A DNA stretch of 64,000 nucleotides from Acidimicrobiaceae bacterium (GCA_003158855.1 PMLJ01000029.1:44693-108692); one strand, 5' to 3'; positions 45,067-54,678 are shown, counted from the stretch's first letter. Program-made: numbers and translations. The notes: generated by a model not told the origin, from the sequence alone.

Positions 45067-45522
45067 ATGCAAAATGGCGACCTCGTTACCGACTTCACAC
45101 TGCTCGATCAAACCGGGACGCCACGCACGCTCTCCACGCTCCTCGAGTCGGGCCCGGTGGTGCTCTTCTTCTACCCTGCCGCGATGACCAAGGGCTGCAC
45201 CAAGGAGTCCTGCTACTTCCGGGACTTGGCATCGGAGTTCGCGGCCCTCGGCGCGCAGCGCGTCGGCATCTCCATGGACAGCGTCGACCGTCAATCCCAG
45301 TTCACGTCGCAGAACAACCTGGACTACCCCCTGCTCGCCGACACCGATGGCGTCGTCGCGAAGCAGTTCAACGTGAAGCGGGCCGTCGACTTCCTGAAGG
45401 TGAAGCGGACGACGTTCGTTATCGGTCAGGATCGGCGAGTGATCGACATCGTCACCAGCGAACTGAACATGAACGTCCACGCCGAGCGCGCCCTCGAAGC
45501 GCTGGCCAAGCTGAAGCCCTAG
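45067..45522 (+). CDS. Peroxiredoxin, BCP/AhpC-TSA family
   Basis: A 151-residue thioredoxin-fold peroxidase. The catalytic motif is YPAAMTKGCTKESC with peroxidatic Cys44 and a nearby Cys49, as in BCP-type 2-Cys peroxiredoxins where the resolving cysteine is five residues away. It reduces peroxides with electrons from thioredoxin. It follows the response regulator by 9 bases, so redox control through that regulator is possible. Its stop abuts that of the convergent E2 gene with no gap. Confidence 0.87.
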   Translation: MQNGDLVTDFTLLDQTGTPRTLSTLLESGPVVLFFYPAAMTKGCTKESCYFRDLASEFAALGAQRVGISMDSVDRQSQFTSQNNLDYPLLADTDGVVAKQFNVKRAVDFLKVKRTTFVIGQDRRVIDIVTSELNMNVHAERALEALAKLKP

Positions 45523-46893
45523 CTAGCCCGCCAAGAGCGCGGTAGCCGGGTCCTGAAGGAACCTGCCAATGTGCGAAAGCACCGCTGACGCCATGGCCCC
45601 GTCCACCTGACGGTGGTCGAAGGACATCGCGACCTCCACCACGTGGCGCACGACAACGGCGTCGTCGACGACCCATGGCGCTTTCGCAATCTGGCCAATG
45701 GCGAGGATTGCCCCCGTGCCTGGAGGCAAGATGGGCACTGCGGCGTCCACGCCGAAAGGACCAACGTTGGTAATCGACAACGTCGTGCCGATCATCTCGT
45801 TCGGTGTCGTGGTCCCGTTGCGGGCCTTGTCCACGAGCACGCTCAGCGCCTCAGCCATTCCCACGAGATCCAGTTGATCGGCGCCCTTGATATTGGGCAC
45901 GATGAGACCTCGCGGAGTGTCAGCAGCGATTCCCAGATTCACGCAGCGACGAACAACGACCTCGTTGGTCGATGAGTCGAAACTGGAGTTGATACCTGGA
46001 TAATGACGAGCGGCGTCACACACCGCCAGCGCGATGATCGTGAGCGGCGAGAGTCGCAGGGTCGCCATATTGGGGTGCTTCTTCAACGCGGCCAGCAGTT
46101 CGACGGTCTTGGTCGCGTCAACGCGCACCCACACCGCGGCGTGGGGGGCGCTGAACGCGCTCTGCACCATGGCGTCGGCCATCGAGCGAAGTACGCCCCT
46201 CACGGGGATTCGCTCTTCCTTCGGCCCGCTCGACCACGACTCGAGATCACGCCCCACGAATCGCGACGTCGCATTCGGCCCCGTGATCGGCGCGCTGACC
46301 CGAGATGGCGCGGGGGCGAGCGCGCCCGCCGGGTTGCCCACCGCGCGCTCGACGTCGCCGCGGGTGATCAAGCCGTCACGGCCCGAGCCGGTCAGCGAGC
46401 TCAAGTCGATGCCATGCTGCTTGGCGTAGAGGCGAACCGGTGGCGTGCTGCGAGGGGCGCCGCCGGAACTCACGAGTGCGATCGCGGGCGGCGCCGAAGA
46501 GGCTAACCGCCCGGTGCTGGTCGTGCGCCGGTGCTTGCGGGTGGCCAGTCCGTCCTCGTTGGCTACGCCGTAGCCAATCAAAACCGCCTCGCGGCCTTCA
46601 CCGACCGGCGCCTCACCATTACGCGGTTCAGGCGTTGGGGCACCTGCCTCACCGCCCACCTCAAACGTGATGAGCGGCTTGTGCACTTCCATCACGTCAC
46701 CCACGTCGCCGTGCAACGCCAGTACTCTTCCCGCGTACGGGCTCGGCAACTCAACCGTTGCCTTGGCGGTCTCGATGTCCACGAGCGGCTGATTCAGGAT
46801 GACGACGTCACCGACTTTCACCTTCCAGGTGACGATCTCTGCCTCGACGAGCCCTTCGCCGACGTCCGGCAGGAGGAAGATCTCCTGGCTCAA
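45523..46893 (-). CDS. 2-oxoacid dehydrogenase complex E2, dihydrolipoyl acyltransferase
   Basis: A 456-residue three-part enzyme. The N-terminal lipoyl domain carries Lys44 in DIETAKATVELP. A peripheral-subunit-binding domain follows (about 150-185, VRLYAKQHGIDLSSLTGSGRDGLITRGDVE), with Ala/Pro linkers. The catalytic core ends with His427 in SFDHRQVDG. It transfers the acyl group from E1 to CoA. Order E1alpha-E1beta-E2 on the minus strand with overlaps (4 bases to E1beta) shows one operon. E3 (dihydrolipoamide dehydrogenase) is not in the window. Branched-chain 2-oxoacid or pyruvate are the likely substrates. Confidence 0.9.
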   Translation of the reverse strand: MSQEIFLLPDVGEGLVEAEIVTWKVKVGDVVILNQPLVDIETAKATVELPSPYAGRVLALHGDVGDVMEVHKPLITFEVGGEAGAPTPEPRNGEAPVGEGREAVLIGYGVANEDGLATRKHRRTTSTGRLASSAPPAIALVSSGGAPRSTPPVRLYAKQHGIDLSSLTGSGRDGLITRGDVERAVGNPAGALAPAPSRVSAPITGPNATSRFVGRDLESWSSGPKEERIPVRGVLRSMADAMVQSAFSAPHAAVWVRVDATKTVELLAALKKHPNMATLRLSPLTIIALAVCDAARHYPGINSSFDSSTNEVVVRRCVNLGIAADTPRGLIVPNIKGADQLDLVGMAEALSVLVDKARNGTTTPNEMIGTTLSITNVGPFGVDAAVPILPPGTGAILAIGQIAKAPWVVDDAVVVRHVVEVAMSFDHRQVDGAMASAVLSHIGRFLQDPATALLAG

Positions 46894-47876
46894 CTTTCAA
46901 ATCCCATCACTCGGTCGACCGCGTCAAGGATGCGGTCGACAGACGGTCGGTAGTCGTCTTCGATCCGCGAGGGCGGGTACGGAACGTGGTAGCCGCTCAC
47001 GCGTATCCCCGGGGCCCGAAGCGAGTAGAAACAGCGCTCCGTGAGTTCCGCCACGATCTCGGATCCGACCGAAGCCGTGTGCGGCGCCTCTTGCACGACC
47101 ACCAGATGACCGGTCTTCTCCAGGGACTTGATCATCGGAGCGATGTCGAGTGGCGCGACTGATCGGGCATCGATCACTTCCATCGAAACGCCCTCGGTCG
47201 CGGCGGTCGCGGCGGCGCGAAGGATCGTCTTCACGCTCGAGCCGTAACCGATGACCGTGACGTCGTTTCCCTCGCGGCGGACCACGGCGTCGAAGAGTCC
47301 GTGGGGGGCGTTGTCGAGATCGACTTCGCCCTTCTCCCAGTAGCGGCTCTTCGGCTCGCAGAAGATGATCGGGTCGTCGTGCTCGATTGACTGCTGGATC
47401 ATCCAGTAGGCGTCGTTAGGGGTCGAGCACGACACCACGCGAAGTCCGGCCGTGTGGGCGAAGTACGCCTCCGGACTCTCCGAGTGGTGCTCGATGGCGC
47501 CGATGCCGCCCTGGAAGGGCAGGCGAATCACAAGCCCCATCGTGTACGCGCCTTCCGATCGCTTGCGCAGTTTCGCCACCTGGGACACGATCTGGTCGAA
47601 CGCGGGATAGACGAAACCGTCAAACTGTATCTCGCACACCGTGCGGTACCCACGAATGGCGAGGCCCACCGCGGTGCCGACGATGGCCGACTCCGCGAGC
47701 GGCGCGTCGATGACGCGGTCCTCGCCGAAGTCCTTCTGCAGCCCGTCGGTGATCCGAAACACGCCGCCGAGCTTGCCGATGTCCTCGCCCATGAGAAGGA
47801 CCTTCTTGTCCTTCTCCATCGCGCGGCGAAGCCCCTCGTTAAGCGCCTTCGCCATCGTCATGGAGGTCGTGGCCAT
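46890..47876 (-). CDS. 2-oxoacid dehydrogenase E1 component, beta subunit
   Basis: A 328-residue thiamine diphosphate enzyme subunit: KVLLMGEDIGKLGGVFRIT, VGTAVGLAIRGYRTVCEIQF, and ESPEAYFAHTAGLRVVSCSTPNDA. The C-terminal transketolase-C fold includes DVTVIGYGSSV. Length and motifs match BkdB/PdhB-type subunits. It pairs with E1alpha, sharing one base with its stop, and overlaps E2 by 4 bases. Confidence 0.9.
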   Translation of the reverse strand: MATTSMTMAKALNEGLRRAMEKDKKVLLMGEDIGKLGGVFRITDGLQKDFGEDRVIDAPLAESAIVGTAVGLAIRGYRTVCEIQFDGFVYPAFDQIVSQVAKLRKRSEGAYTMGLVIRLPFQGGIGAIEHHSESPEAYFAHTAGLRVVSCSTPNDAYWMIQQSIEHDDPIIFCEPKSRYWEKGEVDLDNAPHGLFDAVVRREGNDVTVIGYGSSVKTILRAAATAATEGVSMEVIDARSVAPLDIAPMIKSLEKTGHLVVVQEAPHTASVGSEIVAELTERCFYSLRAPGIRVSGYHVPYPPSRIEDDYRPSVDRILDAVDRVMGFES

Positions 47877-48943
47877 CAGCGCGCACCTCCGCTGATCCCT
47901 AGTTCGATCATCTCACGGCGTCCCTCTTCGATGAGCGGGTGCGCGCCGGCGTAGGCGTTGTCGAACATCGTGATGGGGTCGGGGCGGCCCATGGCCAGCA
48001 CGTCGTCGCGCAGTTTCAACGCCATGGCGTCCGCCTCGGCGGCGACTTGGTCGAACGCCGCGGCTTTGAGGTTGTGCCCTCGCACGAGCAGGGCCTTCAC
48101 GCGCTCGACTGGATCACGGTGCTTCCACACCTCGACCTCCGCGTCAACTCGATAGCGCGTCGGGTCGTCCGACGTCGTGTGCGCACCCATGCGGTAGGTG
48201 AATGCCTCGATCAACGTCGGACCGCCGCCCACGCGCGCATTCTCAAGTGCGCGCTTGGTGACTTCGTACACGGCCAGCACGTCGTTGCCATCAACACGGA
48301 TCCCGGGGAATCCGAATCCTTGAGCGCGCCGGTAGAGGGGGACTCTCGACTGGAGCGTGGAGGGCGTCGAGATCCCCCACTGGTTGTTCTGGCAGAAGAA
48401 CACGACCGGAGCGTTGAAGGATGCGGCCCAGACGAACGACTCAAGAACGTCGCCCTGGCTCGACGCCCCGTCACCGAAGAACGTCATCACGGCCTCTTCG
48501 GAACCGTCGCGTTGAACGCCCATGGCGTAGCCAACGGCGTGTAGTGCCTGATTACCGAGGACAATCGTTGGAAGGGCGTGACGGTACCTCTGGGGATCCC
48601 AGCCACCGTTGCTCACCGCGCGAAACACGCGCAGCATGTCTTCCGGCGGAACACCCCGGCACCACGCGACGCCGTGCTCGCGATACGAGGGAAACGTGAA
48701 ATCCATCGGGGCGAGTGCTCGACCGGCGCCGATCTGCGCGGCCTCTTGACCCTGCACCGGAGCCCAGAGGGCCAGTTGCCCCTGGCGCTGCAAGGAAGTC
48801 GACTCATTGCAGAGACGGCGAACGATCACCATGTCGCGATACAGACCGAAGATCTCTTCGTCGTTCAGCGAGCTTTGATACTGAGGATGCGAAACCCGCT
48901 CGCCTTCGGGTGAAAGTAGCTGGACCAGTTCCTCGTCGATCAT
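47876..48943 (-). CDS. 2-oxoacid dehydrogenase E1 component, alpha subunit
   Basis: A 355-residue subunit with the thiamine diphosphate motif GDGASSQGDVLESFVWAASF followed by the NN-type end (CQNNQWGIST). The phosphorylation-loop-equivalent RMGAHTTSDDPTRYR is typical of branched-chain 2-oxoacid dehydrogenase (BkdA) and the similar actinobacterial Pdh paralogue. The N-terminus is acidic (MIDEELVQLLSPEG). It is the first gene of the three-gene operon. Whether it favours pyruvate or branched-chain 2-oxoacids cannot be settled here, but the loop favours the latter. Confidence 0.88.
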   Translation of the reverse strand: MIDEELVQLLSPEGERVSHPQYQSSLNDEEIFGLYRDMVIVRRLCNESTSLQRQGQLALWAPVQGQEAAQIGAGRALAPMDFTFPSYREHGVAWCRGVPPEDMLRVFRAVSNGGWDPQRYRHALPTIVLGNQALHAVGYAMGVQRDGSEEAVMTFFGDGASSQGDVLESFVWAASFNAPVVFFCQNNQWGISTPSTLQSRVPLYRRAQGFGFPGIRVDGNDVLAVYEVTKRALENARVGGGPTLIEAFTYRMGAHTTSDDPTRYRVDAEVEVWKHRDPVERVKALLVRGHNLKAAAFDQVAAEADAMALKLRDDVLAMGRPDPITMFDNAYAGAHPLIEEGRREMIELGISGGAR

Positions 48944-48998
48944 CGACTCTCCTTAGACCACCAACCCCTATGGAACCATAGTCTCCTACGAAGAACGG

Positions 48999-50231
48999 GT
49001 GCCCAGGCTCTTCGTCGACACGCGACCCCTGCGGGAGAATCGCAACTTCCGTCTCCTGTACTTCGGACAGTTGGTCTCTCTACTCGGCAGTAACCTGACC
49101 ATCGTCGCCGTTCCCTATCAGGTGTACCACGAGACCCATTCGAGCCTATGGGTCGGACTCGCGAGCGGTATTCAACTCCCCTTCCTCATCGCCGGCTCGC
49201 TTTGGGGTGGCGCGATGGGCGACCGTCTCGACAAGCGGACTCTCCTCGTGCTGGGTTCATTCGTCTCGGCGCTATTGAGCGCCGGGCTCGCGCTCAACGC
49301 GCAACTCCATCGCAGCCACCTGGTAGTCCTGCTCGCCCTCGCGGCGGTCGCGGCCGGAGTGGCGGGCTTCGTTGGTCCGATTCGCAGCGCCGCGATTCCC
49401 AAGATGGTGAAGCCCGACCAGCTGATTGCAGCGTATTCGCTCAATCAAGTCCTGATGAATCTGGGAACCGTCCTCGGCGCGGCGCTCGCCGGAGTTCTGC
49501 TCGCCGCCGTGGGACTCTCGTCGTGCTACGTAATCGACGCGCTGACCTTCATCGCCTTGGCGGTCTTCACCCTCTTCATGTCAGCGATGAAGCCGAGCGG
49601 CGAGCACACGGGCACCGCCATGCTGCGAGCGATCGGCGACGGATTCCGCTACGTGCGCACGAACGCCATCGCCCAGGCGGTCTATCTCGCCGACCTGAAC
49701 GCCATGGTCTTCGGCCTGCCCCGCGCGCTCTTGCCCGCGCGGGCCATTGCGGTGTATCACGGAGGTCCTCGAACCCTCGGTCTCCTTTACGCCGCGTCGA
49801 GCGTCGGTGCGCTCGTCATGGCGATCTTCACCGGCTGGATCGACCGCGTGCGTCGACAGGGTCGTCTCATTGCGGTCGTCGTGATGGCGTGGGGAGCCTC
49901 GATGGCGCTCTTCGGGATCGTGCACGTGCTGTGGGTTGGGCTTGGGTGCCCCGCGTTCGCCGGCGCCACCGACGTCATCTCGACGATTCTTCGCAACTAC
50001 GTTCTTCAGAATGCAATCACCGACGAGTTCCGAGGTCGGATCTCCTCGGTGCAGATGGCGGTCGTCACCGGAGGCCCGCGCCTCGGAGACCTCGAGTCGG
50101 GCGTCGTCGCGGGCCTCACCACCGTGGAGTTCTCGATTGTTTCCGGTGGCGTCGCCTGCATTGTCGGCATCCTCGCCTTGATACGTGGGCGTCCGGCGTT
50201 CTGGAAGGACGAGGCGGCTAGGCCGACCTGA
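48999..50231 (+). CDS. MFS transporter, EntS-like
   Basis: A 410-residue MFS protein with twelve predicted spans. The N-terminal pattern NFRLLYFGQLVSLLGSNLTIVAVPYQVY and the loop GGAMGDRLDKR (motif A-like) match the enterobactin-exporter EntS/MFS_3 group. Its 3' end overlaps the convergent rlmN gene by 14 bases. It diverges from the 2-oxoacid dehydrogenase operon over a 55-base gap. GTG 48999 is the likely start. The substrate is unknown; small lipophilic or siderophore-like molecules are typical for the group. Confidence 0.85.
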   Translation: MPRLFVDTRPLRENRNFRLLYFGQLVSLLGSNLTIVAVPYQVYHETHSSLWVGLASGIQLPFLIAGSLWGGAMGDRLDKRTLLVLGSFVSALLSAGLALNAQLHRSHLVVLLALAAVAAGVAGFVGPIRSAAIPKMVKPDQLIAAYSLNQVLMNLGTVLGAALAGVLLAAVGLSSCYVIDALTFIALAVFTLFMSAMKPSGEHTGTAMLRAIGDGFRYVRTNAIAQAVYLADLNAMVFGLPRALLPARAIAVYHGGPRTLGLLYAASSVGALVMAIFTGWIDRVRRQGRLIAVVVMAWGASMALFGIVHVLWVGLGCPAFAGATDVISTILRNYVLQNAITDEFRGRISSVQMAVVTGGPRLGDLESGVVAGLTTVEFSIVSGGVACIVGILALIRGRPAFWKDEAARPT

Positions 50232-51258
50232 CGGGGATTGACCGGCGCTTGGCGTTGGTGACGTTGGCGAGCTGTCCGCAGGCCGCGTCGATGGAGCGAC
50301 CGCGGGTGTTGCGCACCGTGACATTGATCCCCTGCGCCTCGAGTCCGTCGCGAAAGTGGCGAACGCGATCGGGCGGTGACCCTCGAACGAGGTAGCCCGG
50401 CGTCGGATTGAGCGGAATGAGATTGACGTGGGCGCGCAGCGAATAGGCGTAGCGCGCGAGCTCGTCGAGGGCCTGATCGGTGTCGTTCACCTGGTCAATC
50501 AGGGCCCATTCGAAGCTCAGCCGGCGCGATGTGGTCTCGATCCAGAACTCGCACGCCTCGTGGAGCCGCTCGAGCGGGTAGCGCCGGTTGAGGGGCACCA
50601 GTTCGTTGCGTGTCTCGTTGTTCGCCGCGTGCAGGCTCACCGCCAGCGTCAGCGGCAGTCCTTCCTTCGCGAGGCGCTCAATCGCCGGGGCGACGCCGAC
50701 GGTGGAGACCGTGAGATGGCGCGCGGAGAGCCCGCGGTACTCGTGGAGCCGCTTCACCACGTTCACGGTCACGTTGTAGTTCGCGAGCGGCTCCCCCATG
50801 CCCATGAACACGACGTTGGAGAGCCGACGAGGCGACGCCGCGCGCGCCGCGAACATGACCTGTTCGAGGACTTCACCAGCGGTCAACTGGCGGGTGAATC
50901 CGGCCTGTCCGGTCGCGCAGAACGTGCAGCCCATCGCGCAGCCGGCTTGGGACGAGACGCAGACCGTCACCCGGTCCTCGTAGCTCATCAAGACCGTTTC
51001 GATGGTCGAGCCGTCGTTCAATCGAAAGACCCACTTGCGCGTGGCACCACGATCACTCTCTAGGTCGTTCACCACTTGGAGGCCCGGCGCGAACTGCTCG
51101 CTCAAGCGAGCGCGCAGGGACTTCGGGATGGTCGTGATACCGGCGATCTCCTGGGCCTCTTCCCAGAGGCCGTGCCACACCTGATCAACGCGGTAGCGCG
51201 GTTCGCCCGCCAGCAGTTCGGACAACTCTTCCTTGCTGTATTCGTAGGCGGATGGCAT
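50218..51258 (-). CDS. rlmN: 23S rRNA (adenine2503-C2)-methyltransferase RlmN
   Basis: A 346-residue radical SAM methyltransferase. The iron-sulphur cluster motif is Cys107-x3-Cys111-x2-Cys114 (AGCAMGCTFCATG). GMGEPLANY binds SAM, and the C-terminal ARSIDAACGQLA holds the methylation cysteine near residue 332. It methylates A2503 of 23S rRNA and a tRNA position in related enzymes. It is a housekeeping gene transcribed toward the MFS gene, with overlapping 3' ends. Confidence 0.94.
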   Translation of the reverse strand: MPSAYEYSKEELSELLAGEPRYRVDQVWHGLWEEAQEIAGITTIPKSLRARLSEQFAPGLQVVNDLESDRGATRKWVFRLNDGSTIETVLMSYEDRVTVCVSSQAGCAMGCTFCATGQAGFTRQLTAGEVLEQVMFAARAASPRRLSNVVFMGMGEPLANYNVTVNVVKRLHEYRGLSARHLTVSTVGVAPAIERLAKEGLPLTLAVSLHAANNETRNELVPLNRRYPLERLHEACEFWIETTSRRLSFEWALIDQVNDTDQALDELARYAYSLRAHVNLIPLNPTPGYLVRGSPPDRVRHFRDGLEAQGINVTVRNTRGRSIDAACGQLANVTNAKRRSIPVRSA

Positions 51259-51428
51259 ACCTTCACGCTAGGACACGAAGCACACCCCTCATTCGCCCAA
51301 TTCATGTACGTCTCTCGCGCCTCTTAGCGAGTGGCTCCATTCTTAGCAAACCCTTCACCGCGCCTTGACGGACTTTTGACCAGGGACGGGACACTTGATT
51401 CAGGTAACCAATCAGAAGGAAGGCCATC

Positions 51429-51662
51429 ATGTTCACAGCAATTTTCTCCGTCAGCCTCATTACCCTCGCCATCGCATTCGGCGTCGCAATCCCGTGGCTC
51501 GGGCTCCACCTCGAGCTCATGAACCAGCGCAAGCGTGCCCACGAAGCGACCCTGAAGGCGCACCTCGCGACCATCAAGGACCACGAAGCGACCATCGGCG
51601 CCTACCGCCAGGCGATCGACTTCACCATCGACGAGCTTCAGGCCGTCCCGCAAAGAGGCTGA
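51429..51662 (+). CDS. Small membrane-anchored coiled-coil protein
   Basis: A 77-residue protein with one N-terminal transmembrane helix (about 4-27, AIFSVSLITLAIAFGVAIPWLG). A charged amphipathic helix likely to form a coiled coil follows (about 30-65, LMNQRKRAHEATLKAHLATIK). The ribosome-binding site AGAAGGAAGG lies before ATG 51429. No family is recognised. It sits between rlmN and a short-chain dehydrogenase. Confidence 0.6.
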   Translation: MFTAIFSVSLITLAIAFGVAIPWLGLHLELMNQRKRAHEATLKAHLATIKDHEATIGAYRQAIDFTIDELQAVPQRG

Positions 51663-51773
51663 TTGTCCGGCGGATTCGAGAGCGGTTGAGGAGTTGATCT
51701 TCCGCCCTCGTTTTGTCTGCTTTACTCAAGTACGGTCTGGCAGACCTTTGCCGACCCTAGGACAGGGGTATCT

Positions 51774-52550
51774 ATGGAACTCAAGAACACATCGGCCGTC
51801 GTCACCGGCGGGGCGTCGGGCCTCGGTGAGGCCACCGCGCGACTGCTCGCATCGCGCGGCGTAAAGGTGGTCGTCGCCGACCTCAACGACGACCGCGGCA
51901 AGGAAGTCGCGAAGGAGATCGGCGGAGCCTACGTGCACTGCGACGTTACGAACACTGACCAGGTCGTCGAAGCCATCGAGGCCGCCAAGGCCATGGCTCC
52001 GATCTGGAGCGCGGTGAACTGCGCGGGCATTGGGTGGGCGACGCGCACCATTGGCAAGGACGGCGAGTACTCGTCGGCCCACGACCTCGACCTCTACAAG
52101 AAGGTCATCGAAATCAACCTCGTCGGCACGTTCAACGTTTGCCGCCTGGCGGCGACGGCGATGAGCCACAATACGCCCGACGTCGACGGCATGCGCGGCG
52201 CCATCGTGAACACCTCGTCGGTCGCGGCCGAGGACGGACAGATCGGCCAGGTCGCCTACTCCTCGTCCAAGGGCGGCGTGGTCGGACTCACTCTGCCGCT
52301 GGCCCGCGACATCGCGCCGATCGGCGTTCGTGCCAACTGCATCCTGCCCGGACTGATCGACACGCCCATTTACGGCACTGGCCCCCAGTCAGATGAGTTC
52401 AAGGCCCGCCTCGGCGCCGGTGTGCTCTTTCCCAAGCGTCTCGGCTATTCCGAGGAGTTCGCGTCGCTCGCCGTCGAGTTGCTCTCCAATAGCTACATGA
52501 ACGCCGAATCGATCCGCATCGACGCCGGCATCCGCATGCAGCCCAAATAG
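51774..52550 (+). CDS. Short-chain dehydrogenase/reductase, 3-hydroxyacyl-CoA dehydrogenase type 2-like
   Basis: A 258-residue classical SDR. TGGASGLG (11-18) binds NAD(P); the acidic residue in VVADLND favours NAD. NCAGIG, the serine in NTSSVAAEDGQIGQVAYSSSK and the YxxxK pair complete the catalytic set. The pattern resembles human HSD10-type 3-hydroxyacyl-CoA dehydrogenases that oxidise hydroxyacyl-CoA or steroids. It stands alone with about 110 bases upstream. Confidence 0.85.
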   Translation: MELKNTSAVVTGGASGLGEATARLLASRGVKVVVADLNDDRGKEVAKEIGGAYVHCDVTNTDQVVEAIEAAKAMAPIWSAVNCAGIGWATRTIGKDGEYSSAHDLDLYKKVIEINLVGTFNVCRLAATAMSHNTPDVDGMRGAIVNTSSVAAEDGQIGQVAYSSSKGGVVGLTLPLARDIAPIGVRANCILPGLIDTPIYGTGPQSDEFKARLGAGVLFPKRLGYSEEFASLAVELLSNSYMNAESIRIDAGIRMQPK

Positions 52551-53034
52551 TCAGTCTCCACGACCTGATCGGACCCCAACGCTCTCGCCTCGTCGGCCTT
52601 CGAAGAGACCCGACCCCTCGTCACTCGCCCTTGAGTTCGGCAGCAAGATGTGATGGTGCGTAATGGGAGCAGCTGCCGCGGCTCCCGTGAGTCCATCTCA
52701 TCAAGGTGGGTTTCTGGAACAAGCAGATTCTCAGGGGGTGAGCGAGATCAACGAGCTCGAGAGGACACTCCGTCGTCTTGTCGACCCGGTGTCGACCGGA
52801 CTGACCCGAGCATGGTGCGGCTCATCCCTATATCGATGGGCACGACGCCACGGAGTCCGGGTTCTGACTGAGATGCCCAAGTCGCGTCGCACCCCGCGCT
52901 AGACGGAGATGAACGTTCGACCGGCCGGGTCAGCGATCGTTAACCGCCGAAGCAGAACGGCCCGCTCTGCTTCGGCGGCGCCGACGGACTTAGAAGTGGT
53001 CTTATGCACCATCCATCTCACCTTGCTGCCGAAC
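52551..53034. other. Intergenic stretch between the SDR and the ABC exporter genes
   Basis: A 484-base gap between convergent genes. Apart from the hairpin at 52945-52977, I see no reliable gene. A 79-codon frame (52663-52902) lacks a ribosome-binding site and is considered doubtful. Confidence 0.45.
52945..52977. terminator. Hairpin between convergent genes
   Basis: CGCCGAAGCAGA (52945-52956) and TCTGCTTCGGCG (52966-52977) form a perfect 12-bp stem with a 9-base loop. It is symmetric in strand and lies 57 bases past the ABC permease stop (53035) on the minus strand. It is a likely terminator. Confidence 0.6.
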
Positions 53035-54678
53035 TCATTCGCCCTTGAGGTCCCGTCGCGCAAATGCGCCGAGACCCAGGAGTGCCGAGAGAGCGCCGAT
53101 GGCGACCATCACCGCATTCGTCGTCCAGTCGACGGGCACCGAAGGAGCCGCCGCCATCTGATGGAACATCGAGGTGTCAATCATCCAGTGGTTCACGTTC
53201 ACGACTCCACTGGTGATCTCGACCAGGAGCGACCAGACGAGCACGGCGTAGGTCACGGACACCGCGACTCTCGGCAGCGCCCCGTATACCGCCACACCTA
53301 CGCCCAGGAGCAGGAGCGCCGGCGGCACAACGTTGATGCTCGCCCCGATCATGGGCGAGAAGCGCACCCCAGCATGGTTGGCGGCGGCGCCCGCCCACGT
53401 CGACAGGCCGGCGAGAAGGCCGCCAGCAACCAGGATCCCCGTCGCCAGGGCGACCCGGCACCCGAGCCACGAGGTCCGCGAGAGCGGGCGGACGAGGAGG
53501 TATTCGAGCCGGCCGGACGACTCTTCGGCTCTCGTCGCACTTATCTGTCCGGCGGCGACGAAGCACAGGGCCATCGCCATGACCAGGAGTGCGAAACCGA
53601 GATACGCCTCCGCTCCGGTCACCCCGAGCCGCTCAAAGACGAGCTGCATGCTCGGTGAACTCGTCATGATCTTGCCCCCCGACTTCGCGATGCTCCCGAG
53701 CAGCAGGCCGTAGGCGATGATCGCCGCGGCCCAGCTCACCAGCGTGGGGCGCATCAAACGCAGTGCGAGGCCGGCCTGTCCGGAAAGGAGGCGCAGATGC
53801 GCCTTGGAACTCGAACGGTCGGGCAGGGTGCTCGCCCCGAGGTCACGCCGCCCCGCCAAGTAGACAGTGAAGAGGACGGCGACGGCAGTCAAGACCGCGA
53901 TCGGAACCAGCGCCAGCGGATTCGGTCTGGTCAGTGGTCGGAGCTCCTCGATCCACCCGAGTGGGCTCAGCCATCGCAACCAGCCGAGGCTCGTGTCCGA
54001 ATCGGCGACCATGCGAATCGCGTAGCTCGCCCCAAGCAGCGCCGAGGCGTACCCCGACGCCTGGCGCCTCGTGGAGGAGAGCTGACCAGCGAGCGCCCCC
54101 AGGGCGCTGAACATCGCGGCACCAGCAACGATCGCGAGCGTGAGGAAGAGCGCCCCGCTGGTGCCCATGCCGATATCTGATCTGCGGCCCGTCGCGACGA
54201 TGATGACGCCCGACGTGATGAAGAGCACGACCAACCCTGCTCCCATGCCAACGAGCGCTTGAGTTGCGGCTCCGCGTCGGGTCGTTTGACCAGCGAGCAG
54301 GAGTTCCCACCTCCCGGCGTCCTCCTCGCCTCGCGTCAGTCTCGTGCTGCTGAGGATGCCCCATACCGCTGCAGTGATGGCGAGGACGGCGAGGCACTTC
54401 CACGCCGTGTATCCCGGAACCGTATCGAGTTGGGTCGCCGGCCCGACCAGTGCGCTGACGCCGGGATTGGATCCGAACTCCTGCACCAGGAGTTCACGCG
54501 ACGCGACAGTCGGGTAGCTCGTCGCGTAGGCGAGCGCCTGGGTTGCAACGTAGAAGCCAAAGACCAGTCCCCACCCGAACCCCGACCGGACCGCCTTGCG
54601 CGCGGTGACACGAGCAATCACCGTGCTCGAGACTGCGCCCGAATCGCTCGACGCCTCGGACTGAACTTCAACAAGCAT
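53035..54678 (-). CDS. ABC-2 type exporter permease, large
   Basis: A 547-residue membrane protein with about twelve spans in two halves of similar design. Each half has an exporter motif: RGEEDAGRWELLLAGQTTR in the first and RAEESSGRLEYLLVRPLSR in the second. This internal duplication (E-E-x-G-R-x-E-x-L-L) is typical of the actinobacterial 'exporter of polyketide antibiotics' permeases. It overlaps the ATPase gene by 11 bases. The cargo is probably a lipid, peptide or antibiotic. Confidence 0.82.
   Translation of the reverse strand: MLVEVQSEASSDSGAVSSTVIARVTARKAVRSGFGWGLVFGFYVATQALAYATSYPTVASRELLVQEFGSNPGVSALVGPATQLDTVPGYTAWKCLAVLAITAAVWGILSSTRLTRGEEDAGRWELLLAGQTTRRGAATQALVGMGAGLVVLFITSGVIIVATGRRSDIGMGTSGALFLTLAIVAGAAMFSALGALAGQLSSTRRQASGYASALLGASYAIRMVADSDTSLGWLRWLSPLGWIEELRPLTRPNPLALVPIAVLTAVAVLFTVYLAGRRDLGASTLPDRSSSKAHLRLLSGQAGLALRLMRPTLVSWAAAIIAYGLLLGSIAKSGGKIMTSSPSMQLVFERLGVTGAEAYLGFALLVMAMALCFVAAGQISATRAEESSGRLEYLLVRPLSRTSWLGCRVALATGILVAGGLLAGLSTWAGAAANHAGVRFSPMIGASINVVPPALLLLGVGVAVYGALPRVAVSVTYAVLVWSLLVEITSGVVNVNHWMIDTSMFHQMAAAPSVPVDWTTNAVMVAIGALSALLGLGAFARRDLKGE

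Noticed and set aside
52663..52902. 79-codon frame between the SDR and ABC exporter genes
   Set aside because: GTG/ATG choices lack a ribosome-binding site, and another frame overlaps it with equal openness.
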